Shown here: positions 1 through 8,469 of the stretch, piece by piece
Position numbering within the stretch: the first letter of the stretch is position 1
How the letters are laid out: the number at the start of each line of letters is the position of its first letter
Assembly: GCF_007989625.1 (NCBI RefSeq)
Contig: NZ_BJUK01000001.1
Location: 96,213 to 160,212, forward strand
Direction of reading: 5' to 3'
Length of the DNA stretch: 64,000 bases
Source of the DNA: Bisbaumannia pacifica
Lineage (GTDB): Bacteria; Pseudomonadota; Gammaproteobacteria; Pseudomonadales; Halomonadaceae
The notes under the pieces: model-generated
Database searches by the model: none
What the model was told of the DNA's origin: nothing
What the model saw: the letters and a program-made list of their open reading frames with translations, nothing else
Translations under genes and position numbers: made by a program

Positions 1-78
1 GACATTGGGGAAGGTCTGGTCGGTGGCGAGAAACTCGCCGCCGACATAATTGAGGAGCTGAGGGGCTGGGGTCGACAC
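1..78 (-). CDS. Aldehyde dehydrogenase family protein (N-terminal 26 codons only)
   Basis: The gene runs off the left edge; only its first 26 codons are visible. It begins with GTG at 78..76, preceded by GGAG about 7 bases upstream. The peptide begins MSTPAPQLLNYVGGEFL and continues ATDQTFPNV. The NYVGGEFL...F.N pattern is the usual N-terminal beta strand of NAD(P)-dependent aldehyde dehydrogenases, such as semialdehyde dehydrogenases of aromatic or betaine catabolism. It lies 98 bp downstream of the LysR gene on the same strand, so it may be that regulator's target. The substrate cannot be inferred from this fragment. Confidence 0.62.
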   Translation of the reverse strand, partial: MSTPAPQLLNYVGGEFLATDQTFPNV

Positions 79-176
79 GGTCTTCTCCGAAACGGCGTGA
101 TGGCTTGTTTCGGATCGAGTCTAACCAGACCTGATATTAACCGATAATAAAACTAGAGGCTTCAGATATTCCCAAT

Positions 177-1145
177 TTAAATACCAGGGAGCAACGACTC
201 GCCATCGGCCTCGCTCACCCGCTCCAGGCATTCGCGAAATAGCCGCGCCGCCGGCCCCAGTTCCCGCCCCGAGGCGAAGAAGCAGCCGATATCGCCGAAG
301 ATCAACGACTCGCCCAGGTCGAATTCCTTGAGCAACCCCGCCTCGGTAAAGGGGCGCGCCGCCTCCTGGGGCATCAGGGCGATGGTCTGCTGATCCTGCA
401 TCAGTGCCAGGTTGGTGAGGATGGAGAGGGACTCCACCACGTTCTGCGGCAGGCTCAGCCCCGCCTCGGCGAAGAGCCGGTCGGCGGTGCGCCTGAGCAG
501 CGACTCCCGGGTCGGCAGCACCCAGGGGGAGCCCTGCAGGTCCGCCAGGCGCAGCGCCGACTCGCCATGCAACGGATGCTCGGCCCCCGCCACCACGCTG
601 AGCCCCTCGTTGTAGAGCGATGCCACCGTCAACTCGCCGGCCTCGTCCCGCCATTGCCAGTCGTCGGGGATGCGCCCCACCACCAGGTCCAGGTCCCCCA
701 CCGCCAGGGCCGGAAAGAGCTGGTCCATCTGCCCCACCCGCAGCGAGACCATCACCCCCGGCGCCCGCTGCTTGAGCAGACGGATCGCCCTGGGCAACAG
801 CGATACCGACGCCGAGATCAGGGTGCCCACCACCACCTGGCCGCTGGTGCCCGCCTGGAAGGCGTTGACCTCATCGGTGAGGCTGCGCAGCTCGGCGAGC
901 AGCCCCTTGGCGCGCTTGAGCACCAGCTCGCCCAGCTCGGTGGACCTGACCCCCCGATTGCCGCGCACCAGCAGGGGCGCATCGAAGTAGCTCTCCAGGT
1001 CGTGGATCACCTTGGTGACCGCCGGCTGGGTCAGGTTGAGGGCCTGGGCGGCGCGCAGCATCGAGCCGCTCTGCACCACCTGATCGAGCACCATCAGCTG
1101 ATGGAACTTGAGCTTACGGGCGATGGAGATATCGGTGTATTTCAT
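177..1145 (-). CDS. LysR-family transcriptional regulator
   Basis: 322 residues, normal length for LysR proteins. Residues about 12-72 form the winged helix-turn-helix (FHQLMVLDQVVQSGSMLRAA, then LTQPAVTKVIHDLE), followed by a linker helix and a periplasmic-binding-protein-like co-inducer domain (about 98-310). The sequence resembles the GbpR/PcaQ branch, whose members often control sugar or aromatic catabolism. The start has GAGG about 7 bases upstream. selO ends 9 bp before it on the same strand and an aldehyde dehydrogenase gene follows, so the three may be co-transcribed. The inducer is unknown. Confidence 0.9.
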   Translation of the reverse strand: MKYTDISIARKLKFHQLMVLDQVVQSGSMLRAAQALNLTQPAVTKVIHDLESYFDAPLLVRGNRGVRSTELGELVLKRAKGLLAELRSLTDEVNAFQAGTSGQVVVGTLISASVSLLPRAIRLLKQRAPGVMVSLRVGQMDQLFPALAVGDLDLVVGRIPDDWQWRDEAGELTVASLYNEGLSVVAGAEHPLHGESALRLADLQGSPWVLPTRESLLRRTADRLFAEAGLSLPQNVVESLSILTNLALMQDQQTIALMPQEAARPFTEAGLLKEFDLGESLIFGDIGCFFASGRELGPAARLFRECLERVSEADGESLLPGI

Positions 1146-1154
1146 GGCCTGGCC

Positions 1155-2624
1155 TCAGGTGCCGCAGAAGGTGCGGAAGACCCGCTCGGCGGGGGCCGCG
1201 GGCCGCGCATAGGCGTCGCGACCGGGCTGCGCGGCGAAGGGCTCGGCGAGTACCTGGCGCAGGGACTCGAAGGGGGCGAAGTCGTCGTCCTCCGCGGCGG
1301 CGATCGCCGCCGCCACCTGGTGGTTGCGGGGAATATACAGCGGGTTCACCGCCCTGATCCGCTCAGCGATGACGGAGGCGTCGACGCCCTCCCGGGTGAG
1401 ACGCTCGCGCCAGCGGGGCAGCCAACGGCGCAGCGCCGCATCGTTCTCGAACAGTTCGAGCAGCGACGGGGCGTCCGCCTCGAGCGCCTCGGCAAGGTAC
1501 CGGAAGCTCAGGGTGAAGTCGGCGCGGCCGGCGTGCAGCGCCTCGAGCAGGGCCTCGACCAGTTCCCGGTCGCCCTCCTCGTCGGTCATCAGCCCCAGCT
1601 TGGCGCGGAATACCGCCAGCCACTCGGCCTCGTAGGCCGGCTCGAAGGCCTGGATCAGCTCGGTGGCCCGGGCGATGCCGCGCTCCTGGTCGGCGTCGAT
1701 CAGCAGCAGCAGGGTCTCTGCCAGCCGCGCCAGGTTCCACTGGGCGATCCACGGCTGGTTGCGATAGGCGTAGCGGCCGCCATCGTCCACCGAGCTGAAC
1801 ACCGTGCGCGGGTCATAGGCCTCCATAAAGGCACAGGGGCCGTAGTCGATGGTCTCGCCGGCGATGCTGCAGTTGTCGGTGTTCATCACCCCGTGAATAA
1901 AGCCGAGGCCCATCCATTGGGCCACCAAACGGATCTGCCGGGCCTGGACCGCCGCCACCAGGGCCAGGTAGCGCTCGCCCTCCTCCTGCTCACGCAGGCT
2001 CGGATAGTGACGCTCGATCACCAGGTCGGCGAGGGTCTTCACCGCCTCCTGGTCGCCCCGGGCAGCGAAGTACTGGAAGGTCCCCACGCGGATATGGCTC
2101 GAGGCCACCCGGGTCAAGATGGCGCCGGGCTCGGGCAGGCCGCGAAACACCCGCTCGCCGCTGGTCACCGCAGCCAGGGCCCGGGTGGTGGGCACGCCGA
2201 GGCGGTGCATGGCCTCGCTCACCAGGTACTCCCGTAGCACCGGCCCAAGCGGCGAGCGGCCGTCGCCGCCCCGCGAAAAGGGCGTTCGCCCGGCGCCCTT
2301 GAGCTGGATATCCCTAAGTCGTCCCTCCCGGTCGGAGACCTCCCCCAGCAGTACCGCCCGGCCGTCGCCGAGGCGCGGATTGAAGCCACCGAACTGGTGG
2401 CCGGCATAGGCCTGGGCGAGGGGTTCGGCGCCGGGTGGCACTTCATTACCGGAGAACCAGGCAGTGGCCTGAGCCTCGTCGAAGGCGGTCACATCGAAGC
2501 CCAGTTCCTCGGCCAGCGGGCGGTTGAAGGCAAACAGCCGCGGCGCCGCCACCGGGACGGGGGTGAAGGGCTCGTAGAAGTGCGCCGGCAGGCGGGCATA
2601 GCGCAGGGTGAAGTCGGGAAACAT
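1155..2624 (-). CDS. selO: Protein adenylyltransferase SelO (YdiU/UPF0061)
   Basis: 489 residues, close to the usual bacterial length of about 480. SelO is a pseudokinase-fold enzyme that transfers AMP from ATP to protein hydroxyl groups and is linked to redox homeostasis. Family motifs are present: a GDGRAVLLGE nucleotide-site segment, LKGAGRTPFSRGGDGRSP, and the catalytic/metal region HGVMNTDNCSIAG followed by TIDYGPCAFM. The protein ends FCGT, so a cysteine sits third from the C-terminus, where eukaryotic SelO has selenocysteine. The gene is just upstream of a LysR gene (9-bp gap) and is probably co-transcribed with it. Confidence 0.96.
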   Translation of the reverse strand: MFPDFTLRYARLPAHFYEPFTPVPVAAPRLFAFNRPLAEELGFDVTAFDEAQATAWFSGNEVPPGAEPLAQAYAGHQFGGFNPRLGDGRAVLLGEVSDREGRLRDIQLKGAGRTPFSRGGDGRSPLGPVLREYLVSEAMHRLGVPTTRALAAVTSGERVFRGLPEPGAILTRVASSHIRVGTFQYFAARGDQEAVKTLADLVIERHYPSLREQEEGERYLALVAAVQARQIRLVAQWMGLGFIHGVMNTDNCSIAGETIDYGPCAFMEAYDPRTVFSSVDDGGRYAYRNQPWIAQWNLARLAETLLLLIDADQERGIARATELIQAFEPAYEAEWLAVFRAKLGLMTDEEGDRELVEALLEALHAGRADFTLSFRYLAEALEADAPSLLELFENDAALRRWLPRWRERLTREGVDASVIAERIRAVNPLYIPRNHQVAAAIAAAEDDDFAPFESLRQVLAEPFAAQPGRDAYARPAAPAERVFRTFCGT

Positions 2625-2709
2625 GGCGGGCTCCGCAATCGGACGATGGCGCTTACTCTACGGATGACCGCGAAGGCTGGCCACCATTCCCCGCCGCCCC
2701 CTCGATTCG

Positions 2710-3582
2710 TCAGCTCCCTTCGCTGCCTGGCGAGAGCTGCTCGCGGATCAGCTCGGCCAGGCGCCGGGCGGGCTCCGCGGGGCGGTGCGGCGGCCGATGC
2801 AGGGCCAGCTCCACGGCGGGCAGGGGCGGCAGGCCGCTGCTCGCCTCCAGCACCCGCAGCTCCGGCGTCAGCATGCTCCGGGTCACCACCACGATGGCCA
2901 GGCCCGCCTGCACCACCGGCGTCAGGCCAGCCATGGACTGGCTGGTATAGGCGAGGCGCCAGTCGCGGCCGGCGGCGGCCAGTACCTGCTCGGCCACTTC
3001 GCGGAACAGGTCCGCCCCCGGCGAGTAGAGCGCCAGCGGCAGGGGGTCCAGCAGCGACGGCTGCCGCCGGCTGCCCACCGCCCAGGCCAGGGGCTCGCGG
3101 CGGATCACCTCGCCCCCCGGCGAATGGCGCTGGCGGGTCACCAGGGCCAGGTCCAGCTCGCCCTGGCGCACCCGCCCCACCAGGTCGGCGCTGGTGGCAC
3201 AGACCACCTGCAGGCGCACCTCGGGATAGAGCTGATGGAAGTAGGCGAACACCGAGGTCAACAGGGACGCATAGTCCTCGGGAATCCCCAGCGTCAGTTC
3301 CCCCACCACCCGACGGGTGCGCATATCGGCCAGCGCCTCGTCGTTGAGGGCCAGCAGGCGGCGGGCATGGCCCAGCAGGCGCTGGCCCTCGGCGGTAAAG
3401 CGGATGCGCCGCCCCTCCCGCTCGTGGAGCGCCACGCCGAGGGCCTCCTCCAGGCGCCGCAACTGCATGCTGACGGTGGACTGGGTATAGGCCAGGCGCC
3501 GGGCGGCGGCGGTCACGCTACCGGTATCGGCCACCGCCACCAGGGTGCGCAGCAGGCTCAGGTCGAGGGTCTCGGCACGCAT
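2710..3582 (-). CDS. LysR-family transcriptional regulator
   Basis: About 290 residues when started at the ATG at 3582, which is preceded by GGTGAT; an in-frame upstream ATG at 3615 would add 11 residues that look non-conserved. The N-terminal helix-turn-helix (LSLLRTLVAVADTGSVTAAA, then TQSTVSMQLRRLE) is followed by a substrate-binding domain. It diverges from the EamA exporter gene at 3689, the classic arrangement in which a LysR protein controls the adjacent transporter and itself from the shared intergenic region. The effector is unknown. Confidence 0.9.
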   Translation of the reverse strand: MRAETLDLSLLRTLVAVADTGSVTAAARRLAYTQSTVSMQLRRLEEALGVALHEREGRRIRFTAEGQRLLGHARRLLALNDEALADMRTRRVVGELTLGIPEDYASLLTSVFAYFHQLYPEVRLQVVCATSADLVGRVRQGELDLALVTRQRHSPGGEVIRREPLAWAVGSRRQPSLLDPLPLALYSPGADLFREVAEQVLAAAGRDWRLAYTSQSMAGLTPVVQAGLAIVVVTRSMLTPELRVLEASSGLPPLPAVELALHRPPHRPAEPARRLAELIREQLSPGSEGS

Positions 3583-3606
3583 CGATACATCACCAGCATT
3601 GATGAA

Positions 3607-3634
3607 TTGGATCAAAAAAGATCGATTTTATGAT
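3607..3634 (+). promoter_or_regulatory. Candidate sigma70 promoter for the EamA gene
   Basis: TTGGAT (3607-3612), a 16-bp spacer and TATGAT (3629-3634) lie in the LysR/EamA divergent gap. The spacer contains GATC-AAAAAA-GATC type symmetry that could be part of a LysR binding region. Predicted by eye only. Confidence 0.5.
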
Positions 3635-3688
3635 GAGTATGGAACGGATAGGCTGCCATCGTCATCATCCCCGGCAGGAACCCCGACC

Positions 3689-4570
3689 ATGCAGACAGCG
3701 ACTCCCGCACGCCATCACTCAACCTGGCAGGGCCCCGCCGCCGCCGGCCTGGCGGTGCTGCTCTGGGCCCTGGTCCCGCTGCTGGCCGGCCTCGCCGAGA
3801 CGCTGCCGCCGCTGCGCCTGGCCTGCCTGGCGCTGCTGGGGGGCGCCCTGGCCACCCTGCCGATGGCCCGGAGGCGGGCCCGGACGCCAACCCTCGACGG
3901 CGCGTCCTGGTGGCTGGTGCATCTCGGCATGCCGCTGCTGATCGTCGGCGCGGTGGGCGCCTGCTTCGCGGCGCTACGCCTGGCCCCGGTAGCCGAAGCG
4001 GCGCTGATCACCTACACCTGGCCGCTGCTCTTCCTGCTGGCCGGTGAGTGGCTGACCCGGCGACGCCTGCGCCCGGCGACCCTGGGCGGGAGCGCCCTGG
4101 CCTTCGCCGGCGCCGCCCTGCTGGTGGCCCCCGAGGCCCTGGCCGGCGGCCTCTCCGGGGCCTGGGGCGGCTATTTGCTGGCCCTGCTGACGGCGCTCTG
4201 CTGGGCGCTCTACTCCCTGGCCTGCGGCCATCCCGGGCTCGGCCTACGCCACCGCCTGCCCCGGCTGCTGCTGATCGCCAGCCTGCTCACCGGCGCCGCC
4301 AGCCTGGCCCTCGAAGGACGGATCGCCCCGCCGGATCCCCGGGCCCTGCTGGCCGCCGCCGCCCTGGGCCTGGGCCCCTATGGCCTGGCCATGCTGGCCT
4401 GGGAGCATGCCCTCCAGGATCCCCGGGGCCGGCGCCTGGGCCACCTGGCCCATGGGGTGCCGGTACTGGCCACGCTCTTCCTGGTGATGGCGGGCATGAC
4501 CACGGCGGACTGGCGCCTGCCGCTGGCGGCGATGCTGGTGATGGCCGGCAGCCTCGCCGCCAACCGCTGA
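3689..4570 (+). CDS. EamA/DMT-family membrane transporter
   Basis: 293 residues from the ATG at 3689 (AGGAA about 10 bases upstream). About ten hydrophobic segments in two EamA repeats, the standard drug/metabolite transporter layout. The size and the pattern of the first repeat (LAPVAEAALITYTWPLLF) resemble YddG-type amino-acid exporters, but no substrate residue can be identified. It is divergent from a LysR gene and probably under its control. An inner-membrane efflux role is inferred from the family. Confidence 0.85.
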   Translation: MQTATPARHHSTWQGPAAAGLAVLLWALVPLLAGLAETLPPLRLACLALLGGALATLPMARRRARTPTLDGASWWLVHLGMPLLIVGAVGACFAALRLAPVAEAALITYTWPLLFLLAGEWLTRRRLRPATLGGSALAFAGAALLVAPEALAGGLSGAWGGYLLALLTALCWALYSLACGHPGLGLRHRLPRLLLIASLLTGAASLALEGRIAPPDPRALLAAAALGLGPYGLAMLAWEHALQDPRGRRLGHLAHGVPVLATLFLVMAGMTTADWRLPLAAMLVMAGSLAANR

Positions 4571-4788
4571 ACGCGTTTCACGACACTGGGCGACATTCCC
4601 CTCCCAATCTCGACCGATTGGACATTTTACCGCGAGCTCAGTAGGGTATGGCCCCTCGGGATCACCAACAAGGCTCACAATCGATCCCATGCGGCCCCAT
4701 CCGCGGGCCCCTGGTCTTGCCTCACCGCAGACTGGATCACCGTACCTTCGACTGACCGTCGACGACGCCATCGAGAGAGAAGGAATCC

Positions 4789-4863
4789 ATGTCGCGCCAC
4801 TATGCCGATGAGGGCCGGTGCATGCCGCGCCGCCCGCCACCCAGCCTCCCCTTCCCGGGGTAA
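4789..4863 (+). CDS. Possible 24-residue leader ORF
   Basis: An ATG at 4789 is preceded by GAGAGAAGGAATCC, a strong Shine-Dalgarno at good spacing. The frame stops at TAA (4861-4863) after 24 codons. The peptide is Arg/Pro-rich, starting MSRHYADEGRC, with no recognisable domain. It lies 235 bp upstream of the symporter, so it could be an upstream regulatory ORF or chance. The ribosome-binding site is the only support. Confidence 0.3.
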   Translation: MSRHYADEGRCMPRRPPPSLPFPG

Positions 4864-4952
4864 CGCCTTCTCCAGGGCGCCAACTGCCGTGCTCGCGCGC
4901 TAGGCCAGGTCCAAAAACTGCCTGCGCCGCGGTATCGCTCTGCCGATCGCCC

Positions 4953-4992
4953 TCCGAACCGGCCGTCCGAACCGGCCGTCCGTACCCGGCCG
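4953..4992 (+). repeat. Short direct repeat, 13-bp unit
   Basis: TCCGAACCGGCCG occurs twice without interruption (4953-4965, 4966-4978) and is followed by a degenerate third copy, TCCGTACCCGGCCG (4979-4992). Each unit contains the palindrome CCGG. It lies within the symporter leader. Confidence 0.7.
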
Positions 4993-5037
4993 TTGATGCC
5001 CGCCCGAGGCGTGCCCCGTCATGACATCACCGCGATA

Positions 5038-5062
5038 GGCGTGTCGATTCGCTCGACACGCC
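5038..5062 (+). promoter_or_regulatory. Perfect 10-bp inverted repeat upstream of symporter start
   Basis: GGCGTGTCGA (5038-5047), loop TTCGC, TCGACACGCC (5053-5062). No T-run follows, so it is not a classic terminator. It ends 36 bp before the TTG start of the symporter and could be an operator or a translation-controlling hairpin. Confidence 0.5.
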
Positions 5063-5098
5063 CCGATCGCCTCCGTTTCATCGACCGAGGGACTGCCC

Positions 5099-6802
5099 TT
5101 GAACAGCGAATCGCTTTATCAATTCTCGACCCCGACCGTAATCCTGCTGCTGCTGGCCTTCTATGGCGGCACCTACCTGCTGACCCTCGGCATCCGCAAG
5201 AAACACGAGGATGCCGATGCCTTTATGGTCTCCAATCACCGGGTCGGCTTCGGTATCGGCGCCGCCAGCATGACCGCCACCTGGATCTGGGCCGCCTCCT
5301 TCTACGCCGCCGCCACCTCCGGCTATACCTATGGCGTCTCGGGCCCCATCCACTACGGCCTGTGGGGCGCGCTGATGATCCTCTTCATCTACCCCTTCGG
5401 CCGGCGCTTCCGTAAGCTCGCGCCCAATGCCCACACCCTGGGCGAGCTGATCCATGCTCGCCACGGCAGCTCCAGCCAGCTGATCCTGGCGCTCTCCAAC
5501 GTGCTGGGCAGCGTGATCAGCCTGATGGTCAACTTCACCGCCGCCGGCGCCCTGGTCTCGGTGCTCTCGCCGCTCTCCTTCCAGGCCGGGGTGATCATCG
5601 CCGGCGTCGGCGTACTGCTCTATACCCTGTGGTCGGGCTTCCGCGCCTCGGTGCTGACCGACTTCGCCCAGCTGGTGGCACTGATGGCCATCGCCGTGGT
5701 GATCATTCCTGCGGTCTTCTTCGCCATGGGCGGGCCCACCGAGCTGGTCGCCGGCCTCGACAACCTGACGCCCGAGCAGGCCGACTTCTTCTCCATGGAC
5801 GCCATCCTCAACCAGGGCGCACCCTTCTTCGTCGCCGTGCTGGCCTACGCCATCGGCAACCAGACCATCTCCCAGCGCCTGTTCGCGGTGAACGAGGAGC
5901 ACATCAAGCCGACCTTCCTCACCGCCACCGTCGGCTACGGGGCCATCGTCATCGGCCTCGGCATGATCGGCCTGATGGCCCTGACCCTGGGCGTCGAGCC
6001 CATGAACGGCGACATGAACAACCTGATTCCACAGATGGTCTCCGGCTACCTGCCGCCGCTTTTTATCGCCCTGTTCTTTATCCTGGTGATCGGCTCGCTC
6101 TCCTCCACCGCCGATTCCGACCTCTCGGCGCTGTCGGCGATCATGATGGCCGACGTCTACGGCAAGAACATCGCCCGCGGCCAGGCCGACCCCAAGCGCA
6201 TGCTGCTGGTGGGGCGCCTGACCATGATCCTCGCCACCATGGTGGGCATCGTCTTCGCCAGCTTCTCGCTGGATATCCTGGTGATGCTGGTCTTCGTCGG
6301 CGCACTGTGGGGCGCCATCGTCTTCCCGGTGATCGCCAGCTGTTTCTGGCGTCGGGTCACCAACCAGGCCTTCACCACCTCGGTGCTGGTGGCCATGGTG
6401 CTGTTCTGCGCGGCGCGTTTCGAGCTGCTCCCGCTGAGCGGCGCTAGCGGCCTCTTCTTCGAGCTGCTCGCCAGCATCGGCGGTGGCGTGATCATCGGCC
6501 TGATGGTGTTCGGCTTCCTCGGCCGCACCGCGGGCTTTGTCGCCGGCGCCCTGGCGCTGGTCGCCATGCTGCTCTTCGCCACCGGTTTCCTGCGCGACTA
6601 CACGGTGCTGCTGGCCTCGCTGACCGCCTATGGCGCCAGCACCCTGGTCTGCGTGGTGATGAGCCTGCTGAGTCGTCAGCCGGACTTCGATTTCGCCACC
6701 ATCCGCGAGCGGGTCGGCGACTACGAGGCCACCCATGACGCCTCGCCCGCCGAGGAAGACGACGCCCTCCCCGCCGCTACCCGCCTGGCCGGCCAGCGCT
6801 GA
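5099..6802 (+). CDS. Sodium:solute symporter (SSS/SLC5 family)
   Basis: 567 residues with about 13 membrane helices. TTG start at 5099, chosen because GAGGG lies about 7 bases upstream and the peptide begins directly with the first helix (MNSESLYQFSTPTVILLLL). SSS hallmarks include TATWIWAASFYAAATSGYTY early and GSLSSTADSDLSALSAIM in the Na+-binding helix. The latter, with QRLFAVNEEHIKP, resembles the urea/DUR3-like branch, but the substrate is not proven. The C-terminal tail is acidic and cytoplasmic. A 42-residue membrane protein follows 55 bp downstream, an association seen with this branch. Confidence 0.88.
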   Translation: MNSESLYQFSTPTVILLLLAFYGGTYLLTLGIRKKHEDADAFMVSNHRVGFGIGAASMTATWIWAASFYAAATSGYTYGVSGPIHYGLWGALMILFIYPFGRRFRKLAPNAHTLGELIHARHGSSSQLILALSNVLGSVISLMVNFTAAGALVSVLSPLSFQAGVIIAGVGVLLYTLWSGFRASVLTDFAQLVALMAIAVVIIPAVFFAMGGPTELVAGLDNLTPEQADFFSMDAILNQGAPFFVAVLAYAIGNQTISQRLFAVNEEHIKPTFLTATVGYGAIVIGLGMIGLMALTLGVEPMNGDMNNLIPQMVSGYLPPLFIALFFILVIGSLSSTADSDLSALSAIMMADVYGKNIARGQADPKRMLLVGRLTMILATMVGIVFASFSLDILVMLVFVGALWGAIVFPVIASCFWRRVTNQAFTTSVLVAMVLFCAARFELLPLSGASGLFFELLASIGGGVIIGLMVFGFLGRTAGFVAGALALVAMLLFATGFLRDYTVLLASLTAYGASTLVCVVMSLLSRQPDFDFATIRERVGDYEATHDASPAEEDDALPAATRLAGQR

Positions 6803-6857
6803 GCGATCCCATGATGTCGCGGTGCCACCTGTCGGCACCGCCCAGAGGAGAGAAACG

Positions 6858-6986
6858 ATGACCACACTCTTTGGCTTCTACGTATTGATCTGGCCCGCCC
6901 TGACCCTGGGCGTGCTGATCCTGATCTGCCGCGCCGTGCTACGCGACCGCCGCGAGGCCCGCCGCGAGAAACGCGAGCTGGTCTGA
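6858..6986 (+). CDS. Small single-helix membrane protein, putative transporter small subunit
   Basis: 42 residues from the ATG at 6858, with GAGGAG at ideal spacing. One hydrophobic helix (residues about 4-25, FGFYVLIWPALTLGVLILI) and a highly charged Arg/Glu tail (RDRREARREKREL). Proteins of this shape recur directly after SSS symporter genes and are annotated as putative transporter small subunits. A helper or stabilising role is inferred from position only. A stem-loop follows at 6998. Confidence 0.72.
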   Translation: MTTLFGFYVLIWPALTLGVLILICRAVLRDRREARREKRELV

Positions 6987-6997
6987 TCACCTCCCGC

Positions 6998-7019
6998 CGG
7001 CCCTGATCCTTCAGGGCCG
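6998..7019 (+). terminator. Stem-loop after symporter operon
   Basis: CGGCCCTGA (6998-7006), loop TCCT, TCAGGGCCG (7011-7019): a perfect 9-bp stem 11 bp after the small-protein stop. No clear U-tract follows, so termination may be weak or factor-dependent. Confidence 0.5.
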
Positions 7020-7083
7020 ATTCCGGCCAGTCTTTCCCGGCGCAGGGCGTACACTGAGAGCAGATTCCGCCGAGGTCTTCGCC

Positions 7084-8469
7084 ATGCTCGACCCCGCCCT
7101 CTGCCGCCAGGCCCGCCTGGCGCGGGACGCCCGCTTCGACGGCCGTTTCGTCACCGCGGTGCTGACCACCGGCATCTACTGCCGGCCGATCTGCCCGGCC
7201 ACCCCGCCCCGGGAAGCCAATGTGCGCTACTACCCGAGCGCCCTGGCCGCCGCCGAGGCGGGCTTTCGCCCCTGCCTGCGCTGTCGCCCGGACAGCGCCC
7301 CGGATTCCCCGGCCTGGCGCGGTACCGCCACGACCCTGGAGCGGGCCCTGCGGCTGATCGACGAGGGCGCCCTGGAGCACGACTCGCTGGGCGCGCTCTG
7401 CGCGCGGCTGGGCATCGGCGAGCGCTATTTGCGCCGGCTCTTCCAGGAGCATCTCGGTGTCTCTCCCAAGGCCTATGCGCAGCATCGCCAGTGCCTGTTC
7501 GCCAAGCAGCTGCTCCACCAGACCCGCCTACCGATCGCCCAGGTGGCCCATGCCAGCGGCTTTCGCAGCCTGCGCCGCTTCAACGATGCCTTCCGGGCGC
7601 GCATCGGCCTGGCGCCCCGGGAGCTGCGCCGTCGCGCCGGCGACGCCGAGGAGGCGCTGACCCTGACCCTGGCCTATCGGCCGCCCTATGCCTGGCATGA
7701 ACTGCGCGACTTCCTCGCCGGCCGCGCCATCGAGGGCCTGGAGTGGGGCGACGCCACGCACTATGGCCGCACCCTCGCCTGGGGCGAGGCCCGCGGTCAC
7801 TTCACCGCCGAGCACCGCCCCGAGCGGTACGCCTTTCGGGTGCGCCTGGTGCTCGACGACCTGAGCGCCCTGGCCCCGGTGGTACGGCGCATCCGCCGGC
7901 TGCTCGACCTGGACGCCGACAGCGCCGGTATCGAGGCCCGGCTGCGGGAGGCCGCCCCGGGCCTGCCGCTGGTCGAGGGGCTGCGCCTGCCCGGCACCTG
8001 GGGCCCCTTCGAGGCCGGGGTGCGCGCCATCCTCGGCCAGCAGGTCTCGATCGTCGCGGCGCGGCGCCTGGTCACGGCCCTGGTGGCCACCCTGGGCGAG
8101 CCGGCCGGGGACGGGAGGCGCCACTTCCCCACCCCGGCGGCCGTCGCCGCCGATACGCTGGCCTTCCTCGGCATGCCCGACGCCCGCCGTGCCACCCTGC
8201 GCCGCTTCGCGGCCTGCTATGCTGGCGGCGAGGCGGGGGACGAGCCCCTGGCGTGGACATCGCTCAAGGGCATCGGCCCCTGGACGGCCCGCTACGCGGC
8301 CCTGCGCGGCACCGGCCACCCGGATATCTGGCTGGAGGGCGACGCCGGGGTGCGCCGCGCCCTGCCAAGGCTAGACGGCGCCGACCCGACCGCCGCCGCC
8401 CCCTGGCGCAGCTACCTGACCCTGCAACTCTGGCATCACGACCCACGGAGCCCAGCCCATGACCGCTAA
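7084..8469 (+). CDS. Ada-type regulator fused to AlkA 3-methyladenine DNA glycosylase
   Basis: 461 residues combining three modules. Residues 1-75 are the Ada N-terminal Zn/methyl-phosphotriester acceptor domain with C33, C37, C64 and C67 (YCRPIC...CLRC). Residues about 85-180 are an AraC helix-turn-helix. The remainder is AlkA N-terminal plus helix-hairpin-helix glycosylase ([33 protein letters not shown]), with catalytic Asp at about 420 (WLEGD). It would remove alkylated bases and sense methylation damage. It lacks the Ada C-terminal methyltransferase, which is instead encoded by the overlapping next gene (ogt, 11-bp overlap). Confidence 0.93.
   Translation: MLDPALCRQARLARDARFDGRFVTAVLTTGIYCRPICPATPPREANVRYYPSALAAAEAGFRPCLRCRPDSAPDSPAWRGTATTLERALRLIDEGALEHDSLGALCARLGIGERYLRRLFQEHLGVSPKAYAQHRQCLFAKQLLHQTRLPIAQVAHASGFRSLRRFNDAFRARIGLAPRELRRRAGDAEEALTLTLAYRPPYAWHELRDFLAGRAIEGLEWGDATHYGRTLAWGEARGHFTAEHRPERYAFRVRLVLDDLSALAPVVRRIRRLLDLDADSAGIEARLREAAPGLPLVEGLRLPGTWGPFEAGVRAILGQQVSIVAARRLVTALVATLGEPAGDGRRHFPTPAAVAADTLAFLGMPDARRATLRRFAACYAGGEAGDEPLAWTSLKGIGPWTARYAALRGTGHPDIWLEGDAGVRRALPRLDGADPTAAAPWRSYLTLQLWHHDPRSPAHDR

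Larger units (their letters stand above)
4571..5098 (+). other. Long non-coding leader upstream of the sodium:solute symporter
   Basis: 528 bp without a conventional gene. A possible promoter is TTGGAC (4618-4623), an 18-bp spacer and TAGGGT (4642-4647). It also contains a small ORF with a good ribosome-binding site (4789-4863), a 13-bp direct repeat (4953-4992) and a perfect 10-bp hairpin (5038-5062) just before the symporter start. The combination looks like a regulated 5' leader, but it matches no RNA class I can name. Confidence 0.4.

Noticed and set aside
567..2237. 556-codon open frame on the plus strand opposite lysR/selO
   Set aside because: Gln/His/Gly-rich translation typical of an antisense frame in GC-rich DNA; selO and lysR on the other strand are clearly real.
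5078..6865. 595-codon open frame opposite the symporter
   Set aside because: His/Gln/Asp-rich low-complexity shadow of the hydrophobic symporter codons, with no domain.
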